NCBI GenBank assembly: GCA_029262775.1
Contig: JAJCYR010000021.1
Span: 22,189-86,188, forward strand
DNA from: Bacteroidota bacterium
GTDB taxonomy: Bacteria; Bacteroidota; Rhodothermia; Rhodothermales; UBA10348
DNA length: 64,000 bases
Direction: 5' to 3'
Part shown: one piece after another, positions 36,566 through 48,043 of the stretch
How positions within the stretch are numbered: position 1 is the first letter of the stretch
Layout: each line of letters starts with the position of its first letter
Translations under genes and position numbers: made by a program
The notes under the pieces: model-generated
Told to the model about the DNA's origin: nothing
The model's database searches: none
What the model saw: only the letters and a program-made list of their open reading frames with translations

Positions 36566-37738
36566 ATGAAAGTTCACGAGTATCAGGCGAAGGAGATTCT
36601 TGCGAGGTACGGCGTTGCCGTGCAGCCCGGTCAGACGGCCACGACGGTAGAGGAAGCAGTGGCGGTGGCAGAGGCCATGAAGGAGGAGCGGGGCAGCAAG
36701 CTGTTCGTCGTCAAGGCGCAGATACATGCAGGAGGACGCGGCAAGGGCGGCGGCGTGAAGCTGGCCCGGGGCGTAGAGGAAGTTCGCGAAAAGGCGGAGG
36801 CCATTCTCGGCATGCAGCTTGTTACGCATCAGACGGGTCCCGACGGGCAGAAGGTACGGACGGTGTTGATTGCAGACGCCGTTGACATCAAGAAGGAATT
36901 TTACCTCGGAGTCACGCTCGACCGTCAGCGTTCGATGCCGGTGATAATGGCATCGACGGAGGGGGGTGTCGAAATTGAGACGGTCGCAGAAGAAACGCCG
37001 GAGAAGATCCTGAAGGAATGGGTCGATCCATTGATCGGATTGCAACCCTTCCAGGCGCGCAAGATTGCGTTCGGTCTGGGATTTGAAGGCCCGGCGCTCA
37101 AGCAGGCTGTGAAGTTTGTGACACAGCTGTATACGGCCTATCAGAATGCAGATTGCACGTTGGCTGAGATCAACCCGCTGACGCTCACCGAGCAGGGGGA
37201 CGTGATCGCGGTCGATGCCAAGATTGATATCGATGACAACGCCCTGTTTCGTCACAAGGATTTGGCTGCGTTTCGCGACGAGAATGAAGAGGACCCGCTT
37301 GAGGTCGAAGCAGGCACGCACAACCTGAATTATATCAAACTGGACGGTAATGTGGGCTGCATGGTGAATGGTGCCGGTCTGGCCATGGGTACGATGGATA
37401 TCATCAAGCTGGCAGGCGGGGAGCCTGCCAACTTCCTGGACGTGGGCGGCAACGCCAACCCCGAGACGGTCGAAGCCGGTTTTCGGATTATTCTACGAGA
37501 CCCGAACGTGAAGGCCATCCTGGTGAACATCTTCGGCGGCATTGTCCGATGCGACCGCGTGGCCAAGGGGATTGTCCAGGCTGCGCGAAACGTTGACATC
37601 CATGTTCCGCTTATAGTGCGGCTGCAGGGTACGAACGCCAAGGAGGCTCGTGAAATCCTGGACAGCAGCGGACTCGAAGTCGAGACCGCCACGCTCTTCC
37701 AGGAAGCCTCTGACAAAGTCACCCAGGCGCTCTCCTGA
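36566..37738 (+). CDS. sucC: Succinyl-CoA synthetase (ADP-forming) beta subunit
   Basis: TCA-cycle enzyme making succinate and ATP (or GTP) from succinyl-CoA. The 390-residue protein starts MKVHEYQAKEILARYGVAVQ and contains the ATP-grasp segments VVKAQIHAGGRGKGGGVKLA and CTLAEINPLTLTEQGDVIAV. The C-terminal ligase domain has KLDGNVGCMVNGAGLAMGTM, DVGGNANPE and NIFGGIVRCDRVA. The ATG at 36566 is fixed by this N-terminus; the open frame upstream is not similar. sucD is not adjacent. The next gene, an ABC ATPase, begins 4 bp after the stop. Confidence 0.97.
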   Translation: MKVHEYQAKEILARYGVAVQPGQTATTVEEAVAVAEAMKEERGSKLFVVKAQIHAGGRGKGGGVKLARGVEEVREKAEAILGMQLVTHQTGPDGQKVRTVLIADAVDIKKEFYLGVTLDRQRSMPVIMASTEGGVEIETVAEETPEKILKEWVDPLIGLQPFQARKIAFGLGFEGPALKQAVKFVTQLYTAYQNADCTLAEINPLTLTEQGDVIAVDAKIDIDDNALFRHKDLAAFRDENEEDPLEVEAGTHNLNYIKLDGNVGCMVNGAGLAMGTMDIIKLAGGEPANFLDVGGNANPETVEAGFRIILRDPNVKAILVNIFGGIVRCDRVAKGIVQAARNVDIHVPLIVRLQGTNAKEAREILDSSGLEVETATLFQEASDKVTQALS

Positions 37739-37742
37739 TCCG

Positions 37743-38738
37743 GTGTCGCTACACGGCGAAACAGTAACGCTCAACGGGGTCCGGAAATCGTTTGGTGACC
37801 TCACGGCTGTTGACGGAGTGTCGTTCAAAATCCCGGCAGGATCCTTTTTTTCGCTACTGGGCCCCAGCGGATGCGGCAAGTCGACGACGCTGCGCATGAT
37901 TGCTGGATTCGAGCGGCCGGACGAGGGGGACATTCTCATTGGCGACCGCAGCGTGGTGACACTTCCCGCCTCGCGGCGACCGACGGCCATGGTTTTCCAG
38001 AACTATGCCCTGTTTCCGCACATGACCGTTGGGCAGAATGTGGCGTACGGGCTGAACGTACGGCGCTTGAAGAAGGACGACGTGCGCGCACGCGTCCGTG
38101 AGGTACTGGAACGCGTCGACATGACAGCATTCGAAGATACACCGGTGCCCTCCCTGTCCGGTGGGCAGCAGCAGCGGGTGGCCCTCGCGCGGGCCATCGC
38201 CGTTGAGCCTCAGGTTATCCTTTTTGATGAACCCCTGTCCAATCTGGACGTGGCGCTCCGCCAACAGACACGAAAAGAGCTGAAAACCCTCCAGAATGAC
38301 ATCGGTCTGACCAGCCTGTATGTGACTCACGACCAGGAGGAGGCCATGGCCATGTCGGACCAGGTGGCCGTCATGCGTGCAGGCCGCGTGGTTCAGATCG
38401 GGAAACCTGAAATTTTGTACATGGAGCCCGAAACTGCGTTTGTAGCTTCTTTTCTGGGTGGTGCGAATATTCTGGTGGATGCTGCGCATTCCGTCAAACT
38501 CACCGGGGTCGAACCGGGAAAAGGGCGTGTGCTGTCGGTCCGTGCCGAAGATGTGGTGCTTCGCAATGACGGACACGTGGCGCTGGTCGTTGGACGTCAA
38601 TTTCTGGGCCACGTCACGGAACTTGACGTGGAGCTTGACGGGATTCCGCTTCGGGTGCGCGTACCCGGCATGGCGCCCGATTCAACTGAGATCCGCATTG
38701 CAGTCGAGGCGTTCAGGAGCGTGCCGAACGATTTGTAG
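37743..38738 (+). CDS. ABC transporter ATP-binding protein, PotA/FbpC type
   Basis: A 331-residue ATPase subunit of an import ABC transporter. Motifs: Walker A GPSGCGKSTTLRMIAGFERP, Q-loop VFQNYALFPHMTVGQN, signature LSGGQQQRVALARAIA, Walker B VILFDEPLSNLDVALR, and the H-loop VTHDQEEAMAMSD. The C-terminal ~100 residues form a TOBE-like domain (LSVRAEDVVL, then FLGHVTELDVEL) as in spermidine/putrescine, iron and sugar importers. The start is a GTG at 37743, 4 bp after sucC; reading further up would shadow sucC. No permease or binding protein is adjacent, so the substrate is open. Confidence 0.9.
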   Translation: MSLHGETVTLNGVRKSFGDLTAVDGVSFKIPAGSFFSLLGPSGCGKSTTLRMIAGFERPDEGDILIGDRSVVTLPASRRPTAMVFQNYALFPHMTVGQNVAYGLNVRRLKKDDVRARVREVLERVDMTAFEDTPVPSLSGGQQQRVALARAIAVEPQVILFDEPLSNLDVALRQQTRKELKTLQNDIGLTSLYVTHDQEEAMAMSDQVAVMRAGRVVQIGKPEILYMEPETAFVASFLGGANILVDAAHSVKLTGVEPGKGRVLSVRAEDVVLRNDGHVALVVGRQFLGHVTELDVELDGIPLRVRVPGMAPDSTEIRIAVEAFRSVPNDL

Positions 38739-38779
38739 CGGGGCGCGGCTCGGGATGGCTCCCACTCCTATGGCCTGAT

Positions 38780-38810
38780 TCGGCTTCCTCCTCAGAGTAG
38801 GGAGCCGAAC
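38780..38810. terminator. Hairpin between the convergent ABC ATPase and lptD genes
   Basis: TTCGGCTTCC pairs with GGGAGCCGAA over 10 bp (one G-U pair), with an 11-base loop. It covers the lptD stop and lies 42 bp after the ATPase stop, so it could end transcription from both sides. No T tract follows on either strand, which lowers confidence. Confidence 0.42.
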
Positions 38811-41371
38811 CGGTCGTTGATGTCCGATTTGGGCTGCTTGATCCGCAACAGATCTCTCAGATGACCACTTTTGACGTGCAGGTCGAAGCCCCAGGACTGG
38901 AAGGAACCGAAGGGAATCCAGTTGAAAGACATCTGCCAGCAATCGAAGTCGTGTGCGAGCGCAATGTTGGTTGTCACCAGCTCCCGCTGTTCGATGTCAT
39001 AGCCCGTGCGGCCAGCCACTTTCCAGTTGGGTGTCAGGCTGAAGTCGAATGAGGTATTCAGGATGGCCCGTCGAATGGTTGACAGACCCGGCTTTGTGAT
39101 GCCATACGTGAAGTCGATAGACGTGGACCAAGGAATGGAAAAGTCGGTGTTGGGGGAGCGCAGGGAGCTCTGAAGAATCTGGGCTGAGCCCGTCGGGTCG
39201 CTTAGGCCGCCCGGTACAAAGCCACCGCGCGGCGCCGTCATGGGGCGGTCTCCGGCGCCCGTACGGCTACGAAGCGATGTGCGCACGGTGATGTTGGCCG
39301 AGGTCAGCCGTCCGAGTGGCGAGGTGAGGGTGAAGGCGCTGCCTTTCGTCAGGCCACCCGACGGAGACAGGTCGTACGGAGAAAATGTGCTGCGGGCGTC
39401 GACATCGACCTTCCCTGCAACTCGGGTACGGGCCGTCAGGCGCAGATCGGCCATTTTCAGCGAGTCGGCAGCGAAGTTGTAACTGGAAGCGGCAGATAGA
39501 TCAAAGAGCTTCACGATGGCACCTGCTTCATTTTCAGAGGCGTCCGTCTGGCGGTTTCGTTTTTTTGCTTCAAACGTGTTGTTGACGGAAAACGTCAGGG
39601 CGCGCTGCTCGCCCCTGGACACGCCGGGGACAATGGCGAATTGGGTTTCTTCGCCCGAGGGGGATGTAACCGAGCGTGTGTTTCCCCACCTTTCGTCAAA
39701 AAAATCGGGCCGGTACGAGAAACCGATGTTGGGACGAACGGTGTGGCGAATGCGACTCAGTCCGGCAAAGCGGGCAGGGAACTGACCGTAGAAGACCGTG
39801 CTCGAGTTGACGGACGAGCTGAACTGCCTGAGTGCAAAAAATTCGTCCTTCGAGCTTGTGAGAACGGCTGACGAGTCGGGGGCGAGCCGTCGCTCCTCGG
39901 TGCGGAGAAACCAGTCCTCTGTGTAGGTCACATTCGGTGACAGGTTGAACCGGACGTTACCAAGTACCGGTAGGGACTGAACGGAAAAAGGAGCGGAAAC
40001 GGGAATGCGGTGCGAAGCCCGGAAAGCAAACGGGTCCTCATCACCCGTCGCCCGCCGGAAGTCAGAGGGAGAGCGTAGGGCATCCCACCAGGAGATATCG
40101 GCAGCCGTGGGGTCGCCAGCGGCTTCAAACTGGGCATCTGTCAGTGGGGAAAAGTCAAATCGGTTGTCGACGTTGAGCGTGTAGCTCGTGGTGATGGCAT
40201 CACGGAGTTTTACATTGTTCTGCGAAAAGCGGAATGAAGGCAGCACCATATTCACTTGGCCGCTGGCGAGCGATTGTCGCTGACTTGCCTGGAGGGACAT
40301 GCTTCGCGACGTCCATCGCTGGCTGTAGCGGAGGGATGACTGCAGGTCCTGTCGGACGCGGTCCTCGTATTGCTGGGAAACAGCCCGGAGAAAGGAGGTC
40401 GATGACAGGTTCACACTCGTGTTGAATGTGGCGGTCTGGCCTATGGTCTGATTGTGGGTCCACCGAAATGCGCTGGTCTGCTTGATGGCAAAAAGAGGGT
40501 CGCCCCGCACGCCATTCCGAAAACGGGCATAATCCACCTGCAATTGCCCGTCGAATGCGTAGCGCTTCCGATATCGGTACAGGCTGCGGGTTTCCCAGCT
40601 TCCCTGCGTCCAGAACCCCGTCTGAAGCTGGAGATCCATAAACTCATTCATGGCAAAGTACCATCCAAAGTCGCGCAGGTAAAAACCGAACTCATCTTCG
40701 CCGTACGTAGGGGGCAGTGGGCCGGATCGTCGTGTGTCCCGCGCCGGGAGAAATCCGAACGGAAGCCAGAGTGGCGTCGGAATATTGAACAGGAACAGTT
40801 GAATAGGGCCCGTATAAATCCAGTCATCGCCGACCATTTTCATTTTCTTCGAGCGGAGCGAGTACGACGGATTCTCGGTACAATTGCATGTCGTGTAGAC
40901 ACCATCGCGGATGAAGAGGGTATTGTCTTCAATCGCTTTTACGACGCCAGCCCGGATGAATCCGTCCTCTATTTGTGTCTCAGCACCCACAATACGACCC
41001 CTGCGGGTATTCAGATTGAATGCGAGCGTCGTACCCTGGAACTCCTCGCCGGCCTGTACAATGGTTGGCCGGCCTACGAGGCCTGAATCGGCTCTGAGCC
41101 CGCGCGCGCGGAGCTCATCGATGTCGAAGAGAATATCAATCGTCCATGCCGTGAGTTGTACATCTTCATACACGACGGAGGCATTTCCGACAAGCGACGC
41201 TGAACGTGTCGCCGTTGCCAGTCTGATGAGAAGGGAATCGGAGGCAACAAACTCGACAGGGCGGGTCAGTGTACGGGCTTCCTGGGCCGTGGATATGCGA
41301 AAAGGGACGAAGGCGAGAACGGCTATCAGAAGATGACGTACACACACGGAACTATCGGCGTTCGTCAACAT
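38792..41371 (-). CDS. lptD: LPS-assembly outer membrane protein LptD
   Basis: Outer-membrane barrel that inserts LPS into the outer leaflet. The 859-residue protein has a signal peptide (RHLLIAVLAFVPFRISTAQE) and then an N-terminal OstA-type beta-jellyroll (~40-190) with repeated short strands (TLAFNLNTRRGRIVGAETQI). CTCNC-like cysteines (TTCNCTENPSYSL) and the segment FNIPTPLWLPFGFLPARD, typical of Bacteroidota LptD, follow. The remainder is a large beta-barrel. The ATG at 41371 gives the signal peptide; it overlaps the ROK gene by 20 bp, and longer starts lie deeper in that gene. It is the last gene of a seven-gene minus-strand run. Confidence 0.9.
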   Translation of the reverse strand: MLTNADSSVCVRHLLIAVLAFVPFRISTAQEARTLTRPVEFVASDSLLIRLATATRSASLVGNASVVYEDVQLTAWTIDILFDIDELRARGLRADSGLVGRPTIVQAGEEFQGTTLAFNLNTRRGRIVGAETQIEDGFIRAGVVKAIEDNTLFIRDGVYTTCNCTENPSYSLRSKKMKMVGDDWIYTGPIQLFLFNIPTPLWLPFGFLPARDTRRSGPLPPTYGEDEFGFYLRDFGWYFAMNEFMDLQLQTGFWTQGSWETRSLYRYRKRYAFDGQLQVDYARFRNGVRGDPLFAIKQTSAFRWTHNQTIGQTATFNTSVNLSSTSFLRAVSQQYEDRVRQDLQSSLRYSQRWTSRSMSLQASQRQSLASGQVNMVLPSFRFSQNNVKLRDAITTSYTLNVDNRFDFSPLTDAQFEAAGDPTAADISWWDALRSPSDFRRATGDEDPFAFRASHRIPVSAPFSVQSLPVLGNVRFNLSPNVTYTEDWFLRTEERRLAPDSSAVLTSSKDEFFALRQFSSSVNSSTVFYGQFPARFAGLSRIRHTVRPNIGFSYRPDFFDERWGNTRSVTSPSGEETQFAIVPGVSRGEQRALTFSVNNTFEAKKRNRQTDASENEAGAIVKLFDLSAASSYNFAADSLKMADLRLTARTRVAGKVDVDARSTFSPYDLSPSGGLTKGSAFTLTSPLGRLTSANITVRTSLRSRTGAGDRPMTAPRGGFVPGGLSDPTGSAQILQSSLRSPNTDFSIPWSTSIDFTYGITKPGLSTIRRAILNTSFDFSLTPNWKVAGRTGYDIEQRELVTTNIALAHDFDCWQMSFNWIPFGSFQSWGFDLHVKSGHLRDLLRIKQPKSDINDRFGSLL

Positions 41372-42338
41372 GTTGGAATACCATGTGGGCAGCACCGAGC
41401 ACGCCAACATCGTTTCCACCCGTTTCCTGTACAATCTCAAGCCCATCTGCGAGCGCAGGGAGGACGGACCGTGCCAATGAATGACGGGCAGGGTCCAGAA
41501 TATAGTCTCCTGCGCCGGAGAGCCCTCCACCGATCACGAATTTCCGGATGTCCAGCAGATTCACGATGGATCCAAGCACCCGGCCGAGTTTGTGTCCCGC
41601 CCATTCCAGCACCCGGCGGGCACCGCTGTCACCGGAAATGGCCGCGTCGTACAACATACGGGGAGTAATTCCCATGAGATCAGGCTGGGCCATCTGGTGA
41701 ATCAGGCTGTCACGGCGATTGAGTAGCATATACCGTGCCTGTCGGGAAAGAAACCGCTGCCCGAGGTAGGCTTCGACTGCGCCGGCAACGCCACTTCGTG
41801 CAATGGGACCTTCATAGTCAATGGACATATGACCAATTTCGCCGGCAGCCCCTGTACTGCCACGGAATATGCGGTTTTCATGAATGATGGCACCACCGAC
41901 GCCCGTCCCCAGCGTCACCATGATGAACGACGAAAACTCACGCCCGGCGCCATAATGGGCCGAACCGAGTCCTGCAGCGTTGGCATCATTTTCGACGAGC
42001 GTCATGAGGGGGGAGTCAAGGCGCTGTCCAAGCTCGTCACCGACGTTGACCACTTCCCATCCGGGAAGGTTGGGAGGGCGGGAGACCGTTGTCCGCTCCC
42101 AGTTGATGACACCAGGTGAACCGACGCCGACCCCAAGTACATCTCCTGCGTCTGCCGTAAGCGCCCTTACAAGGCCTGCAATGGTGTCGAGAACATGTGC
42201 CGGACCCATATCCGCTTCCGTGTGCGCGGTGCTCTGTTCGACCAGCCCATTCTGCCTGGAGACCAGAGCAGCCTTGATGGATGTGCCACCGAGGTCAATG
42301 CCAATAGCAAGGTCAGAAGTGCGCTGGCGGTCCGTCAT
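41352..42338 (-). CDS. ROK-family sugar kinase (glucokinase-like) lacking the zinc cysteines
   Basis: A 328-residue ROK protein, probably phosphorylating glucose or another hexose. It has the ATP-binding start IGIDLGGTSIKAALV, VGVGSPGVINW, the catalytic-Asp motif LVENDANAAGLGSAHYG, and GTGVGGAIIHENRIFRGSTG. In the hexose-binding and zinc region, where ROK proteins normally show CxCGxxGCxE, this one reads ARSGVAGAVE (residues 180-189): all three cysteines are replaced, while the glycines, the Glu and His170 (GHMSIDY) remain. Its start overlaps the ftsB stop (ATGA), and its end overlaps lptD by 20 bp. There is no helix-turn-helix domain, so it is an enzyme rather than a repressor. Confidence 0.88.
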   Translation of the reverse strand: MTDRQRTSDLAIGIDLGGTSIKAALVSRQNGLVEQSTAHTEADMGPAHVLDTIAGLVRALTADAGDVLGVGVGSPGVINWERTTVSRPPNLPGWEVVNVGDELGQRLDSPLMTLVENDANAAGLGSAHYGAGREFSSFIMVTLGTGVGGAIIHENRIFRGSTGAAGEIGHMSIDYEGPIARSGVAGAVEAYLGQRFLSRQARYMLLNRRDSLIHQMAQPDLMGITPRMLYDAAISGDSGARRVLEWAGHKLGRVLGSIVNLLDIRKFVIGGGLSGAGDYILDPARHSLARSVLPALADGLEIVQETGGNDVGVLGAAHMVFQHVDERR

Positions 42339-42634
42339 GGGTCTACCAACGGGTAAACCAATTCTTCCGGCCGTTGCATACTATATTTTTCACGGGCTAT
42401 GCGTTCGATGTCGGCGTTTGAGAGTGGGCGCTCAATCAGCGATTTCACCTGGTCGATTTCAGTGGACAACAGAGCATTTTCAGCTTGAAGGGCGCGTAGT
42501 TCAGAAGTGAGGGTGAACCGCGTCCATAGACTGTGCGTGTCGAGCAGCAGGACCCAGACGATGAGCAGTAGCCCGGCAGATACCAGAAGCCACTTTTTGT
42601 GACGCATCAGGAATTTCTGTTCGCGATTGGGCAT
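42335..42634 (-). CDS. FtsB/DivIC-like septum formation initiator
   Basis: A 99-residue bitopic division protein. One membrane helix (KWLLVSAGLLLIVWVLLLDT) is followed by a coiled coil (LTSELRALQAENALLSTEID, then QVKSLIERPL) and the usual short ending EDIERIAREKY-like motif (ADIERIAREKYSMQRPEELV). FtsB/DivIC scaffolds the divisome together with FtsL and FtsQ. It lies 59 bp behind eno, a neighbourhood seen in many bacteria, and overlaps the ROK kinase by 4 bp (ATGA). Confidence 0.88.
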   Translation of the reverse strand: MPNREQKFLMRHKKWLLVSAGLLLIVWVLLLDTHSLWTRFTLTSELRALQAENALLSTEIDQVKSLIERPLSNADIERIAREKYSMQRPEELVYPLVDP

Positions 42635-42693
42635 GGATTCAGCGCAAATGGACAGGCGCCTTTAGAAGGCTGTTGCGTACTCTCAGGTCCAAT

Positions 42694-45379
<2,686 letters not shown>

Positions 45380-45415
45380 GGTTCTCTGGGGAATGTCTTG
45401 TAGGGTCGTTGCTGG

Positions 45416-46714
45416 TCACCCGAGAGGAATGCGTTCGAACCAGCGTTCGCCAAAGTTGATATTCAGGCCGAACCTGAAGTACCGGTCCTCGACGAGTCCG
45501 TTCGATGTCGTGCCTCTGCGGCCAACGTCAATATTCAAGTCAATAGTCGTGCCAGGGATAGCGGTGGGAAGACTGAGTCCGCCTGTGATACCCACGGACC
45601 GGATGCGCTCCGATGGGTCTGGTGATACATACGATTCATCTGTATAAATGCCCGCTCTGTACGCCATTCGGACAAAATACGAACCAAAAGGTTGCCGGGA
45701 ACCCGGCCAGTATTCAACCCCAGCGGACAATCTCGAGCGGTTGTCCAACGTATTTATACTGTCGTTGATGCCCGGCAGTGGAAAGTCCGAAGAAAAGGAC
45801 GTCCAATCTTCATACTGTACGTCAGCGACTACAGTCCAACTTGGGGCAGGCCGGTACATGAGGCCCGCAACAACCTGCACGGGGAGATCTACGCTACCGG
45901 ATTTTGCAGACCGAAGAGTATCGGAGGTAGCACTGCGGTCAAGACTGAGTGTCCGTGCCCCGGTCAGCGACGTTGGAATAGTGACGGCAACGCCCATCCC
46001 GAACGGACGCTCGCCGAGGAAACTGCTCTGATCGACGTATCGAATGCCGAGCGTGGGCGAGAATCCTCCCAGTCGTGTGGATGACACCACATTCGAATCG
46101 TCAAAATTGATATCGTCGAATGTGGTGCGCTGTGTATCTTCAAGGATTCCAAATATGTAGGCCGCTGTGGCACCGACGCTCAGCTTCTCATTCAGCGCCA
46201 AGCCGGCCGATGCAGAGAGTTTGTGCAGTCCGCCATTTCCCTTGAATGACGTGACAAGGGGCGTCTGCGTGCCAGACTCCGGGTCGGTAATCAGGGTGGA
46301 GCTCTGATCGACCCGGTAATTCGTTCGGGTGAAGGGGGCAAATCCGAGCGCCATACCCAGCTTCCGCGACCGGATGGGGAAACTGCCATGCACGGCGTTG
46401 AACTGGCCGGAGGTCAACTTTGAGTCCGGGACGCCGTCCTCGGTGGCGATCAGGCGGTCTATGACCATACCGCCATTGACACGTGTGAAGAACTGATCGG
46501 AGAGCCCGGCCGGGTTGGCCAGATTGGCATAACGAAAAGATCCCAAGGCGAAACCACCGCCTCCCATGGCCTGTGACTGGGACGATACAAACGATTCCCG
46601 CTGACCGAGACCAAACCGGGAATATATGGAGCCGTCGGACAGGCTTTGACCCGATGCGTCGATGGTGCACCCCCATACCATAAACATCAGGATTGGAATC
46701 GATCGTCTGCGCAT
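45416..46714 (-). CDS. Outer membrane beta-barrel protein (FadL/OmpP1-like)
   Basis: A 432-residue protein with a signal peptide (SIPILMFMVWGCTIDASGQ) and a sequence of alternating strands typical of a beta-barrel. Early motifs such as SRFGLGQRESFVSSQSQAMG and FRYANLANPAGLSD, and the Asn-Pro element, resemble FadL/OmpP1-type and related Bacteroidota outer-membrane proteins that admit hydrophobic substrates. The barrel probably closes with the final aromatic-rich strand (FRFGLNINFGERWF). It starts 3 bp after the lipoprotein gene, so they are coupled. The transport role is inferred from layout only. Confidence 0.72.
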   Translation of the reverse strand: MRRRSIPILMFMVWGCTIDASGQSLSDGSIYSRFGLGQRESFVSSQSQAMGGGGFALGSFRYANLANPAGLSDQFFTRVNGGMVIDRLIATEDGVPDSKLTSGQFNAVHGSFPIRSRKLGMALGFAPFTRTNYRVDQSSTLITDPESGTQTPLVTSFKGNGGLHKLSASAGLALNEKLSVGATAAYIFGILEDTQRTTFDDINFDDSNVVSSTRLGGFSPTLGIRYVDQSSFLGERPFGMGVAVTIPTSLTGARTLSLDRSATSDTLRSAKSGSVDLPVQVVAGLMYRPAPSWTVVADVQYEDWTSFSSDFPLPGINDSINTLDNRSRLSAGVEYWPGSRQPFGSYFVRMAYRAGIYTDESYVSPDPSERIRSVGITGGLSLPTAIPGTTIDLNIDVGRRGTTSNGLVEDRYFRFGLNINFGERWFERIPLG

Positions 46715-46717
46715 GGG

Positions 46718-47863
46718 TTAGTTCACTGGTGTGTAGGTAAGCAGGAGACGCGGCGTACCGTCTGCGTCCCGGCGCAGCCGATGATGCCCCACCGATGTGC
46801 TGGAGACGGGTATGTAAAACTCGAATCGATCAAAATTGGAAGCCCCAAGCGAGGCCTGCTGGATTATGTCCGTGATCAACGAGCTCCGAAAAATGGCGCG
46901 ACCATTTATATCGACTACCACCGTCTCGACGGTGAGAGAAGACGAGCCATCTTCTGTGACAGCGCGAAGGGCAAGAGAAGAGAAGGTTGGCCGGGCAAAG
47001 GACGACGCGTCTGTCTGCGGCGGGAGGGACATATCGACGCGCAACTCCGCACGGTGTACGGACACCGTATCGGGGATGGGAAATTGCAGGGACAACGAAG
47101 ACAGACCTGTATCGAGCAGCACGTTGTCCGGCAGGGGGTCCGTAGCGCCGGGTACAGACCGGTCGACTACGGTGAGGAAGCGGGACAGGGGAAAGTCGAT
47201 CCGTTCACCGGATCCCAGAAGGACCTGTAGGCGAGACCCAAACAGGCTGCTCCCGATGACCGCATTCCCGGCCGTGGTGTGCAAGCGAAAACCATTGAAG
47301 AGAGTCTGCATATCGGTTGACAGCAGTCGCTGAGCATTGGCGGATACCCATTCTGCTGGCAACGAAATGCGCAGTGTGTCGCTGGTAACGGGGACATCGA
47401 CTTCAACAACGAGTGCTCCCGTGGTCAGTGTCGTGTCGGCGCGCCGACCTGCGGCTGGCCACTCGTCTGTCATGGCATGAATTTGCAGCGACAGCGTGGA
47501 CAGCGTATCTCCAAGGGCATAGGAGACGGGAAACCTGAGTTCAACGGATTGAACAACCTGTCCGACATTCTGGCCAGGCGTGGAGGGGGGGGCAAAATCC
47601 ACGAATGCATCACGAGCGATCACACCAACCTCAGGATCATTGACGCGTCCCAGGAGAAAACCACTGGCCCCGCCAGCCAGCGTGCCACCTGTAATATCAG
47701 CCGGACCGTCAGATTGAACGCTGGCTACGGGCAGAACCTCGGTGGTCGTGCGCCCGGTCTGCGCATCGACCAGACCAATGCCCACTTCGGAGGGTTCGTC
47801 GCCACAGGCTGCGATGAAGAGGAACAGGATGACGGGGATAAGCCCCAACCTGATGGATGACAT
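46718..47863 (-). CDS. DUF4270-like lipoprotein
   Basis: A 381-residue lipoprotein. The lipobox is FIAAC with the modified Cys at residue 20; mature start GDEPSEVGIGLVDAQ. The body is beta-rich with repeated strand patterns (VVQSVELRFPVSYALGDTLS; RAELRVDMSLPP) and ends HRLRRDADGTPRLLLTYTP. Length, lipobox and the location next to a short starch-synthase homologue resemble DUF4270 proteins of Bacteroidota, whose function is unknown. The ATG at 47863 is chosen because it gives the lipoprotein signal. It heads the seven-gene run ending with lptD. Confidence 0.68.
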   Translation of the reverse strand: MSSIRLGLIPVILFLFIAACGDEPSEVGIGLVDAQTGRTTTEVLPVASVQSDGPADITGGTLAGGASGFLLGRVNDPEVGVIARDAFVDFAPPSTPGQNVGQVVQSVELRFPVSYALGDTLSTLSLQIHAMTDEWPAAGRRADTTLTTGALVVEVDVPVTSDTLRISLPAEWVSANAQRLLSTDMQTLFNGFRLHTTAGNAVIGSSLFGSRLQVLLGSGERIDFPLSRFLTVVDRSVPGATDPLPDNVLLDTGLSSLSLQFPIPDTVSVHRAELRVDMSLPPQTDASSFARPTFSSLALRAVTEDGSSSLTVETVVVDINGRAIFRSSLITDIIQQASLGASNFDRFEFYIPVSSTSVGHHRLRRDADGTPRLLLTYTPVN

Positions 47864-47924
47864 GCGGATCGGTATGAAACGGGGGCAGGGCTCCCGGGCT
47901 GATTGACTTGGCATTGAAACGGAA

Positions 47925-47952
47925 AACCCCAAAGACCGAGGCCGATGGGGTT
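47925..47952 (-). terminator. Candidate terminator after the starch-synthase-like gene
   Basis: On the minus strand AACCCCA pairs with TGGGGTT across a 14-base loop, and the second arm runs on into TTTTCC. It sits in the 180-bp gap between the starch-synthase-like gene and the DUF4270-like gene. It therefore suggests separate transcripts for the two. Confidence 0.5.
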
Positions 47953-48043
47953 CCCTGTTCGGAAGCGTACTATGCCTGCAAGGCGGTGTATGTTTCACGC
48001 CCGAAAGTGCAAAAAGGCGTCACCATACAGCTCGATATATGGA

